The position numbers were made by a program, and so were the translations under genes. The notes beneath the pieces were generated by a model. The model was given only the letters and a program-made list of their open reading frames with translations, did no database searches and was not told the DNA's origin. Below, piece after piece: positions 1-8,240 of a DNA stretch of 25,329 nt. Source of the DNA: Bremia lactucae (Eukaryota > Oomycota > Peronosporomycetes > Peronosporales > Peronosporaceae); contig NW_027152200.1 in the NCBI RefSeq assembly GCF_004359215.1, positions 23,860 to 49,188 of the forward strand, in the 5' to 3' direction. The stretch's first letter is position 1, and each line of letters starts with the position of its first letter.

Positions 1-1240
1 AACGCAAATCTCAAGAAGTGTATATTTGCTGCATGCGAAATATCACTTCTTGGGTGAATCGTCGGTAAACACGGTGTGCGCCCTGATCCCGAAAAGATCA
101 AGGCAATTACGGACTGGTTGGTTCCAGTCGATGTCAGTGGACTTAAAAAGTTCCTTGGATTAGCGGTGTACTTGCACAAGTACTCTCGCAATTATGCAGA
201 GATGACAGTTCATCTCTCACGTCTCTTGAAAAAAGACGAGAAATGGCTATGGAACGCAGATTGTCAGCGTTCCTTTGAAGGTATCAAGCAAAGCTTGATG
301 CAATCGCCCATTTTGGCGATTGGAGATCCATACAGACTATTCTATGTGGTCTGTGACGCCAGCGATTTCGCAATCGGCTGCGCGTTAATATAATACGATA
401 CAGACGGCGCGGAGCGCGTCTGTTACCAATCGCGTCAGCTGCAACCAGCTGAACGCAATTACCCAATGCATGAAAAGGAACTCTTTGCCATGAAATATGC
501 AGTGACTAAATTTAGGGTCTATTTTCTAGGAAATAGACCGTTCATCGTATATACGGACCATGCGTCATTACGCACGGCCGTAAATAGCCCACACCTCTCG
601 CAAAGAATGGTGAGGTGGCTATCCTTCTTCGCGGAGTATAACTTCTCCGTCGAATATAATCCAGGACGACTTCATATCGTCGCTGATGCGTTATCACGCC
701 GACCCGATTTCGAGTCAGCAGTGCAGTCCAACAGTGAAAGTAATCTTACTGTTGCAACTGTCACTACGATTGTTCCGTCACCAACCTTAGTTGATGACAT
801 AAAGAAAGCCTACAAAGAAGATAAGGACCTTCTGCGTTTCATGGATCTTTTAATGAATCCATCCGATAATCATTTAAAGATCTACCGTCTTTATATCGAT
901 CGTCATCCGATCGATACACAACACGTATCGGCTTATTGTGTTACACAGCCGTTACCGGCGACACGCCACATGTCGTCGTCCCAACTCACAATGATTTGCG
1001 CTTGCGCGTCATGTATGAGTGTCACGATGCACCAACAAGTGGGCATCGTGGACGTAAGAAAACTTATTTCACAGTACATGGCGACTTTTACTGGCCCCGC
1101 TAGTATCAGTTCGTGCGCAAGTACTTTCGTGCTTGCGAGGTATGTCAAGGGGTGAAGCCGAGCCCTTCATCCACTGCACCTCTCCAACCTCTACCACTCC
1201 CGGCAAAATGTTAGCAGTCCGTATATAACGACATCGTCTT
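1..1240 (+). pseudogene. Ty3/gypsy pol fragment: RT 3' half, RNase H, integrase N-terminus
   Basis: Starts outside the window. Residues encoded at 76-393 are the thumb/connection part of a gypsy reverse transcriptase, ending in the first RNase H aspartate motif DASDFAIGCAL. A TAA stop interrupts the frame at 391-393. From 466 the RNase H continues with KEL, the YTDHASL aspartate and VADALSRR, so the catalytic acidic residues remain. After about 900 the frame shifts, and 1000-1140 encodes the degraded zinc-binding (HHCC) start of integrase out of frame. Positions 1-1075 have an inverted copy at 5614-6687 in which I see no difference outside its N gap. It is a dead copy, since three frames are needed to read it. 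Confidence 0.88.
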
Positions 1241-1480
1241 TCACGTTAAGTCTTTAAAGCCAGGCTTCGCGTCCAATGTCTTTGACAGTGCGAATGCTAA
1301 GATGTACCATATCTGTTTCCAGACTGTTTCTGCGTGAATGACGTCGTCCTGAAATCGCGCCAAGGCGACTACGGCGGAGGAGCTCGCCGAGCACAATCAC
1401 CGACTGGCCAGTTCCAGTCGATGTCAAGGGACTTAGAAAGTCCCTTGGGTTAGCGGCGTACTTGCATCGACGCAATGTGA
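1241..1480 (+). pseudogene. Rearranged gypsy pieces: repeated 55-bp motif and short RT fragment
   Basis: Positions 1242-1295 carry a segment that recurs in diverged form at 2153-2208 on the same strand; its identity is not recognised. Around 1405-1472 there is a short piece of gypsy RT reading DWPVPVDV then GLRKSLGLAAYLH, matching the connection segment found complete at 110-180. So an RT piece lies downstream of the integrase start, the reverse of the normal gene order. This order recurs in the units at 17340-17507 and 19956-20123, so the rearrangement came before amplification. Confidence 0.65.
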
Positions 1481-1800
1481 CGAAAGTGAAGTTTGGCCAG
1501 ATGACGATCACAAAATGTTGCAGTACCAGAGTCAATCACAGCTCCGCTGTGCCCGTGTCTTTATCGACACGATTTGGAACTCCATGATCTACCCCGTGAA
1601 CTGGTCTCGGATAGAGATCCACGGTTTACGGCGGAGTTTTGGCAATCCGTGTTCCGAGAGATCGAAACACGGCTGACTTTGTCAATTCTGATCATCCAGA
1701 GAGAGATGGTCAGATAAAACGCGTAAATGGCGTCCTCGAAGAGATGCTTAGATGTTATGTCCAATCGTATCCGAATTGAAGCAAGATTTACCATTGGTCG
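1481..1800 (+). pseudogene. Gypsy integrase catalytic-core fragment
   Basis: One frame encodes ELVSDRDPRFTAEFW, the motif around the second catalytic aspartate of retroviral-type integrases (DDE). It then meets a stop and shifts frame through a degraded stretch that would hold the glutamate motif, at about 1690-1760. The upstream first-aspartate region is joined abruptly near 1500-1530, with a deletion relative to 5302-5500. At 1647-1672 the coding strand differs from the 4339-10537 copy by inversion of a hairpin loop (see findings). Clearly integrase by motif, and not functional. Confidence 0.8.
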
Positions 1801-2400
1801 TATTCGCCTTTAAAATTTAGGTGTATTCGTCTACAACGCATAGACCCCTTCACATGACAGCTGGGACTCTCGTTCCCAGCTGGTTGTTGACGTGAGGGAG
1901 TCCATAGAAAAAAACGCGCCCCTGATGGTTGTAATCGAATTCGAAACGTCAATCGTATCGCGCATCTCGATAGAGATGCAAAGCCTTCCCCAGGGCGAAG
2001 AAAGGGAATCGACACCCCCTCTTACTCGCTTTGTGTTGTATACACAACACGGACAGGAATCATCCCACGTGAGGCATTATAATCCTGCCTCACGTGACAA
2101 TAGATGCAATTTATACCTTGCACCGGTTGGACCTCAAACTTAAAGCGAATCGCGTTAAGTTCCTTAGAGTCAGGCTTCGCGTCCAATCTCTTTGACATCG
2201 CGATTAAAGGCGGTCCAAGCATGCATCAGTGAAAATTTGTCTCGCTTGTTGTTGCCACTTTACCGTCGATGCTTAAAACAGCATCGAGATAAAAATCTTC
2301 CTTAGCGCGAAAGTTCTTCGCGCTGGGGTCAAGGCCATATAGCTTTGTCGCAATGAATAAGAATTATTTATTGTGAGGAATTGCTCGTTGATGATGTGAC
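1801..2400. other. Non-coding pol 3' remnant, hairpin-rich
   Basis: No credible coding sequence. Near 1801-1850 a trace of the region just after the integrase core can be followed (the reading VNASTMHTP is clearest in the unit copies). Beyond that the sequence is unrecognised. It contains many short inverted repeats, for example CACGTGAGGCA paired with its complement near 2070-2098 and CAGCTGGGA with its complement near 1858-1882. The same sequence, inverted, is at 16361-16940 and 18981-19556. Confidence 0.5.
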
Positions 2401-2802
2401 GAGTCTTATGGCAGCGTCCAAATCGACAACCATCTCAAGAAGGAGTCTTCTTCGCCTCCCCTATACTTAGAGATGTCAATCTTTAGAGTTTCGGGACGAC
2501 GCGTATGCGTCATCCCAAGTACAGGGGTCTGTACCTGTTGTAACCTCAACAATTGTGCCTATTGAGAGCCTTGCTGATTAGGCAAGACTACCTTCTCCTT
2601 CGCCTCGTCAGGTTTATGTTGTATGAACTTGGCGATGGCTGAATAGAGGCGTCTCTGTATAAACCGGACAGCATGGCCAAGATGGCATCGTTCTTTACGG
2701 TCGAACTCATTCGTTCGACCGCAATCCTTTCTATGTGAGTTAGAAAGGAGTAGCTATCACGCAAAACGTCAACATACTTCCATTATCATCTAACATGTCC
2801 AT
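2401..2802 (-). pseudogene. Gypsy gag N-terminal fragment
   Basis: Reads from an ATG at 2802 (Met-Asp-Met) leftwards and matches the start of the gag at 15938 and 23078. A stop lies near the Leu-Asn-Gln-Gln segment, where the antisense strand shows gattaggcaag, and the frame is lost further on. It covers only the first 130 or so codons and lacks the zinc knuckle. It faces the integrase fragment of 1481-1800 on the other strand, so the two genes converge. That is impossible in an intact element and shows a fused, inverted structure. Confidence 0.75.
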
Positions 2803-2841
2803 GTTGGGTGATGGAAGTGTAGTCCTTAAACGGACTTCAAA

Positions 2842-2907
2842 GTGCTACCAGGTGTAACGGTGCACTACTGACTTGTACTGCTTCAGTACAAGTCCACTTC
2901 GCACTGG
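2842..2907 (-). repeat. PBS plus 3' tip of gypsy LTR A
   Basis: On the minus strand the tip of LTR A ends in CGTTACA and is followed two bases later by TGGTAGCAC (2842-2850). That fits a primer-binding site for a tRNA ending in GTGCTACCA; eukaryotic initiator Met tRNA ends in GCUACCA. Only the last 55 or so bases of the LTR remain. At about 2907 it is joined to LTR B sequence. Confidence 0.75.
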
Positions 2908-3076
2908 ATTACCGTCGTGACGACACTTTACTAGAGTACTTAGTGCGTTGGATGAGGTCGCTAAGGCGTCCACCACAACAACCTCTCTGCACGCAAGAGA
3001 AGACGATTATTTCGCTTCTTCGCTGTGCCAGGGTGAGTGTCTAAGCTGAGCGTGGCCGCATTAAGACGTGCCAGCC
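2907..3076 (+). repeat. LTR B 3' fragment
   Basis: Matches the terminal part of the sequence at 25090-25258 (gtgacgacac, then gcgtggccgcatta). It is bounded by an LTR A tip on the left and an LTR A start on the right. The expected end GCCTACA is replaced by GCC joined straight to TGTAACGGGG. Confidence 0.7.
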
Positions 3077-3266
3077 TGTAACGGGGTGTATCGTTACATG
3101 AAATTAACACTTAAAGTTTGGTAATTAATATATTATTTAATAGGTAGGTAATATTTGGAGAACATTACTTTACATGGTTTTATTCTAAAATCTTTTTAAT
3201 TGGTAAATTAATACCATTATATCTGCTTTCTCCGCCGTCCAGTTAGCGCTGTACGCGCGCAAAGAG
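3077..3266 (+). repeat. LTR A 5' fragment
   Basis: Begins TGTAACGGGGTGTATCG and follows the LTR at 22593 for about 190 bp, to the cgcgcgcaaagag stretch. There it is cut by copia RNase H sequence. It is oriented opposite to the LTR A tip at 2853-2907. Confidence 0.8.
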
Positions 3267-3578
3267 AGAAGTATTGAGATTAAGGGAACTACTTCAAGAA
3301 TAAGGCATGCAAATCACTGAGCCTATGTAAATGAAGCTGGACACTCAAGCGGCGATAACGTAATTGGAGAGTGAAACAAAGTACGGCAAGTGCCAAGCGC
3401 GTAGATGTTCCTTTCAAAATTATATGCCACTACGCTAGCGCTATTATTATGATACTAATTCTTGTAAAGTCTGTCGAGATGATCGCAGATTTGCTAACAA
3501 AGGCCCTCCCTTCTTAAGGATTGTCGAACTGCGTGATATGTTTACTTGAAGGCCATATAATGTGCGGGCGAGGGGGAG
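3267..3578 (+). pseudogene. Ty1/copia RNase H C-terminal fragment with polypurine tract
   Basis: The frame includes LDTQAAIT with LESE, and later VKSVEMIADLLTKALPS followed by a stop. These are typical of the end of copia RNase H, where ADLLTKAL is a family hallmark. The reading then continues towards the characteristic GGVLE end. A purine run, gcgagggggag (3568-3578), lies directly against the LTR start at 3579, as expected for plus-strand priming. Homologous to 15166-15480 and 17781-18095 (both -). It is a fragment of at most 100 codons, joined on its left to a gypsy LTR. Confidence 0.82.
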
Positions 3579-3846
3579 TGTTAGAATGTACTGTTTCTAC
3601 AAGGTGGAAATAGGTTAAAAGCGCCCGGACTTGATTGGAAAGTTATGGAAAATATGATAAGAAAGGGCAGCAATATGAGGAAGAGCGATACTATGAGCAG
3701 GGAAAATGGCGACAAGTACAGGAGATGTAAGAAAAGTCTATGCTTGCAGACTTTTACTAGTGGCCGAGACTGTAAAAACAAAAGTGAGTATATTAAAATA
3801 GTGTGTTATTTGTGAGTGAATTGATTCACGTGCATTTATTCCTACA
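3579..3846 (+). repeat. Ty1/copia LTR (268 bp)
   Basis: Starts TGTTAGAATG right after the polypurine tract and ends ATTCCTACA, with imperfect inverted ends TGTTAG/CCTACA. Copies of almost the same length lie at 14898-15165 and 17512-17780 (both -), which confirms both borders independently. Confidence 0.85.
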
Positions 3847-3994
3847 AAATGTTGCTAGCCATCCATTCCTCGCGACCATTGGTTTGTAACCACGTTACTT
3901 TCGTTACGTTGTAAGTCACAATACAAAACGGGGGACGTCACTATCTGGCAGGATAGCGCTGATGAATCCCAAACATCAGTTCCCTTTAGGTGTA
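3847..3994 (+). other. Segment X next to the copia LTR
   Basis: About 148 bp shared, inverted, with 14756-14897, and adjacent to the same LTR end in both places. It starts with TGTTGCTAGCC here and CGTTGGTAGCC in the other copy. That could be a tRNA primer site, which would make X the leader of a copia element, or X could be the old target site. It contains small hairpins such as CTGATG/CATCAG. It meets LTR A at a shared TAATAT. Confidence 0.55.
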
Positions 3995-4338
3995 ATATTC
4001 GAAAAGCTTAATCATTTGTAGATTAGGCCATTATATCTACTTGCTCCGCGGTTCAGTCAGCACTGGACGCGTGTAAAGAGATAGAAAGATAAGGCTTTAT
4101 TACATGCTTAGTATTTGTATATAATTAAGTTAGTATGGATAGATAGAAAACAGAAGGACTTAGAAATATTAATACAGTTATCTTTTAACCCTCTTCAAAG
4201 CAAGTGTTTTTAAAGAGAGTGTTCCTATGCACGTAGTAGTGTACGTGAAGTGACGTGAGACACTCCTCGCACTGAAGCAGTGCGAAGTGCGAAGTGGACT
4301 TGTACGGAAGCAGTACAAGTCGGCACTGGCCCGTTACA
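3995..4338 (+). repeat. Truncated gypsy LTR A, inverted relative to the adjacent element
   Basis: Follows the LTR at 22593-23027 from about its base 100 to its end, CCCGTTACA at 4338. Its orientation is plus, although the pol gene that abuts it at 4339 reads on the minus strand. So it is not a normal 3' LTR of that element. The first 100 bp or so are missing at the junction with segment X. Confidence 0.75.
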
Positions 4339-4469
4339 CAATTGCAGCTTATAGCAGTTTCGAGGATATTCGGAACCGGCATGAGATACTCCAGTATTAA
4401 CATGAGAATCTGGTTTGCGATCACAAGAATCTTTTAGAGATTCTTGAAAAGGGTGGTCAGATCTATCCT

Positions 4470-5130
4470 TGGAGGAAGCCGCGTACAGATATTACGGGCG
4501 GAGCCGACCAACGTAAAACGTAGGATGCGCTCGCATCTTACGTGACAATTCTCTTGTGTATGCATTGCCTCTGCGATGCAGTACACGGAAAGGACCAATG
4601 AACTTGGGTAGTAGTTTACTGCTACCCACATTAGTGACTACTCGCTTAGGTAGGTTTACCGTAGAGAGTAGCACTAGATTTTTAATTTTAAATGAATGAA
4701 CATTTGCTCTTCCATGTTTGTCTGCATTTTGTTTCTGTCGGTCCACTGCGTTAGCAATGGAATTCTGAACGAACCGGATTTTTGAGTTAGCAGAAGTTCT
4801 TCTGCTGACTCATTTGTTTTGTCTTTTTCAGTACGCTTTGTGCGTACTGTCATGAGATCATTTTCGTCTTTGATGTCGATTTCTTCGACATCGGCATCAC
4901 TCGCGTCGTTGTTAACTTTGACGCGTGATGAGCATGAGCCAGAAGTTGTTTTGCTCATGCGAGTCCACCTCCCGCTTAAACTAGAGGATCTCTTTAATTG
5001 GGTGGGTATGCGAGGATGGCGTAAGCCATTCACGAAGAACGGTGTGTGCAATGTAGACGCATGCACCGAATTATTGATGGCGAATTCGACAATCGGTGAA
5101 AACTCGCTCCAACTCGGATACGATTAGACG
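4470..5130 (-). pseudogene. Gypsy integrase C-terminal part
   Basis: Two overlapping frames are needed. The first (5066-4674) reads HASTLHTPFFVNGLRHPR, the end of the core and start of the C-terminal region, then an acidic linker. The second (4746-4492) reads NADKHGRANV, LVLLST, KLLPKFIGPFRV and HPTFYVGRLRP, the conserved C-terminal domain that binds DNA. A frameshift near 4680-4740 separates them. I see no chromodomain after it. This copy is more complete than the chimeric units, which lose this domain. Confidence 0.85.
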
Positions 5131-5560
5131 TAACCTCGAAGTATCTCTTCGAGGACGCGATTTACGCGTTCTGTTTGACCATCTGTTTCTGGGTGATCAG
5201 ATGTTGAAATAGTCAGCCGTGTTCCGAGAGATCGGTACACGGGTTGCCAGAACTCCGCCGTGAACCGTGGATCTCTATCCGAGACAAGTTCACAAGGTAA
5301 ATCATGGAATTGAATACCGTGTCGATAAAAACACGGGTACAGCCCTGGGACGGGATCGAATCTTGTGCTGCGGAAGATGTACCATCTTGCTTAATCTGTC
5401 TACAAAAACAAGGATTCCAGTGTTTTTGTGGTCGTCTTTGGAAAATCCGAAGACGTAGTCCATAGATACGGACTGCCAACACTCTGCGGGGGTGGTAGAG
5501 GTTGGAGAGGTGCACTGGATGAAGGGCTCGGCTTCACCCCTTGACATACCTCGCAAGCAC
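5131..5560 (-). pseudogene. Gypsy integrase catalytic core
   Basis: Contains SMDYVFGFSKDDHKNTG, giving the first catalytic aspartate, then VDRLSKMVHLP, then a frameshift to the DRDPRFTAE-like segment near 5250-5290 (seen here as the complement of gatctctatccgag). At 5217-5242 the coding strand retains the arrangement encoding Arg-Ser-Leu-Gly-Thr, usual in gypsy integrases; the unit copies have this loop inverted. Upstream it runs into the zinc-binding domain. Confidence 0.82.
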
Positions 5561-5718
5561 GAAGGCACTTGCGCACGAGCTGATACTAGCGGGGCCAGTA
5601 AAAGTCGCGACTTACTGTGAAATAAGTTTTCTTACGTCCACGATGCCCACTTGTTGGTGCATCGTGACACTCATACATGACGCGCAAGCGCAAATCATTG
5701 TGAGTTGGGACGACGACA
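5561..5718 (-). pseudogene. Gypsy integrase zinc-binding N-terminal domain
   Basis: From 5715 to 5586 the minus strand reads PTHNDLRLRVMYECHDAP followed by TSGHRG and YFTVSRDFYWPR. This holds the two histidines of the HHCC domain; the cysteine pair would lie just after, near 5545-5560. The upstream part is lost in the N gap. In the related left copy the corresponding segment (971-1140) is in a different frame from its RNase H. Confidence 0.8.
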
Positions 5719-5948
5719 NNNNNNNNNNNNNNNNNNNNNNNNNNNNNNNNNNNNNNNNNNNNNNNNNNNNNNNNNNNNNNNNNNNNNNNNNNNNNNNNNN
5801 NNNNNNNNNNNNNNNNNNNNNNNNNNNNNNNNNNNNNNNNNNNNNNNNNNNNNNNNNNNNNNNNNNNNNNNNNNNNNNNNNNNNNNNNNNNNNNNNNNNN
5901 NNNNNNNNNNNNNNNNNNNNNNNNNNNNNNNNNNNNNNNNNNNNNNNN
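5719..5948. other. Assembly gap (230 N)
   Basis: A run of 230 undetermined bases. By alignment with the inverted copy it stands for positions 740-970, 231 bp of RNase H to integrase connector. The gap size therefore agrees with the copy to within one base. Confidence 0.95.
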
Positions 5949-6290
5949 TTTCACTGTTGGACTGCACTGCTGACTCGAAATCGGGTCGGCGTGATAACGC
6001 ATCAGCGACGATATGAAGTCGTCCTGGATTATATTCGACGGAGAAGTTATACTCCGCGAAGAAGGATAGCCACCTCACCATTCTTTGCGAGAGGTGTGGG
6101 CTATTTACGGCCGTGCGTAATGACGCATGGTCCGTATATACGATGAACGGTCTATTTCCTAGAAAATAGACCCTAAATTTAGTCACTGCATATTTCATGG
6201 CAAAGAGTTCCTTTTCATGCATTGGGTAATTGCGTTCAGCTGGTTGCAGCTGACGCGATTGGTAACAGACGCGCTCCGCGCCGTCTGTAT
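5949..6290 (-). pseudogene. Gypsy RNase H
   Basis: From 6222 leftwards it reads HEKELFAMKYAV, IVYTDHASLRTAV and VADALSRRPDF. These supply the glutamate and two aspartates of the RNase H active site. The first aspartate is in the RT-proximal part at 6295-6330, separated by a TAA stop at 6295-6297. I see no difference from the inverted copy at 1-739. Confidence 0.88.
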
Positions 6291-7560
6291 CGTATTATAT
6301 TAACGCGCAGCCGATTGCGAAATCGCTGGCGTCACAGACCACATAGAATAGTCTGTATGGATCTCCAATCGCCAAAATGGGCGATTGCATCAAGCTTTGC
6401 TTGATACCTTCAAAGGAACGCTGACAATCTGCGTTCCATAGCCATTTCTCGTCTTTTTTCAAGAGACGTGAGAGATGAACTGTCATCTCTGCATAATTGC
6501 GAGAGTACTTGTGCAAGTACACCGCTAATCCAAGGAACTTTTTAAGTCCACTGACATCGACTGGAACCAACCAGTCCGTAATTGCCTTGATCTTTTCGGG
6601 ATCAGGGCGCACACCGTGTTTACCGACGATTCACCCAAGAAGTGATATTTCGCATGCAGCAAATATACACTTCTTGAGATTTGCGTTGAACTTATGCTTT
6701 CGTGTAAGTGTAAGAACCTGACGAACGTGAGTTTTATGAGCTTCCATTTCCGTCTTACCGTCCATTCCCCGGCTATGGACGAATATATCGTCAAAATAAC
6801 TCGGTGCGAATTCTCGCACCGGTCTGAACAGATTTGTTACGCATCTGTTGAATGTTGCAGGGGCGTTACTAAGCCCCTGAGGCATCACTAGCCATTCCCA
6901 GAGCATCCGACTGAAAGTGCTCACTGCTGTGTACGGGATGTTTCGTTCATGCATAGGATTTGATAAAATCCATCCATCAGATCCATAGACGAGAAGATGG
7001 TACTCTTAGACATACCATCGATGATTACGTCTTTTCTAGGTATCGGCGTTTGGGCCGGTATTGTTGCAGGATTAAGTTTATTCAATGCGTGCACTATCCG
7101 CCACCCTCCTGTGGCCATTCGCACACAGAAGGAGGTCGGAGAGGGAGGTTGACTGGTCCGCTTTTAATCGTTCGATAAAGAATTTATCGATCGCAAGTAC
7201 TTGTATACGAGGCAGTGAGTGGTCAATGCTTCATGACACAGTAATTTGAGCCCGATCTGAGCTCGATCTCATGTCGAGTGCCTTTCTTATTAGGCAACTC
7301 GCATGGAACTATTCTAGGGAATACATCCTTGAATTTAATTTAATCCTTGGATAAAGTATTTGTATAAGTGACTTCCAGGATGGAGTAGTATATCTCTTAA
7401 TCCGAGTCTTCGCGTCGAGGACGCTTTCGTTCATCGATGAGCTGCTAAGAACCCGTACGTTCTCTGCAAAAATTACCGCTGACCGTATGGCGGTTACATA
7501 ACCGTCCTCTGTGACGAGTACGCAGATCTGCTTGATTTTACCACCATGCAGATCTCTCAA
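6291..7560 (-). pseudogene. Gypsy reverse transcriptase
   Basis: Domains in order on the minus strand: a lead-in (7560-7309) with TEDGYVTAIRSAVIFAENV; fingers and palm (7124-6921) with GGWRIVHALNKLNPATIP and FSSMDLMDGFYQI, which carries the first catalytic aspartate; then PQGLSNAPATFNRC and YFDDIFVHS (6890-6780), the FxDD catalytic pair; then the connection to RNase H. At least three frame changes (near 7300, 6930 and 6640) and the final TAA break it. The catalytic aspartates are all still readable, so decay is recent compared with the copia relic at 13933. Confidence 0.87.
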
Positions 7561-8240
7561 GAACCGCTTGTCATCTAGGGTTGGTAATTAAGTAATCTCC
7601 GAAGTTAACTTCGGAGGCGCATACAGATCAAGAGTATAAGCGCCTACTCTTGAGCTGTTATTAACCAAGACATTTTATGTCTCGGGTTCTTCCTGGGATT
7701 TATCCACAGGCTGCCGAGGGATTAATCTCTCGGGATCTAGAAGTCTAGTAACTTCAACAATTTGAGGAGATTTCCCCTCAAGTACGTGGGGACCTTTTCC
7801 CTTAACGTCTTCCGAGTGTGATTGCGCTATCACAGTCGGGTCCTCTACGGTCGACTCTCTACTCGACCTAGGATCACCGTGATGTCCATTTTGGACAACC
7901 GGTATACTTCTTGAATGTCGCTCGCTTGGCGATCATTCATGTCTCAATCCACTCGAGTTATTCGAGTGGTGGACCTTCGGCGCTGCCTGTGTATTCGCAC
8001 ACCCGCCGGAAGCTGACTCCATAGGGTGATTGGAAATTACACAATGATCACGTGCAGTTGTACTAACGACCGTACCACAAGTAAGGCCATCGCTTTCACT
8101 CGTAGTACATCAGACGCTTCTAAACGCTCCAAGACGTTCATGAGATGGCTATCCGATGAACAAGTGGCAGGCATCTTTACGGATCGATGCTGCCTGCTGC
8201 TTCTTGGCTCATATTTCTTAAGCCAATGAAAACCTCGGAT
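7561..8240 (-). pseudogene. Gypsy protease-RT linker, degraded
   Basis: Corresponds to 21616-22219, where a frame of about 90 residues rich in Ser, Pro and charged residues can be read. No domain is recognised. At 8261-8180 it is preceded by MDDKFDVIRGFHWL, the tail of the gypsy aspartic protease. The region holds several hairpins, among them CCACTCGA/TCGAGTGG at 7949-7969 and TGTCCA/TGGACA at 7883-7897. Confidence 0.65.

Noticed and set aside
5586..6222. Continuous open frames spanning the N gap
   Set aside because: They are artefacts of translating undetermined bases; only the sequenced ends were used.
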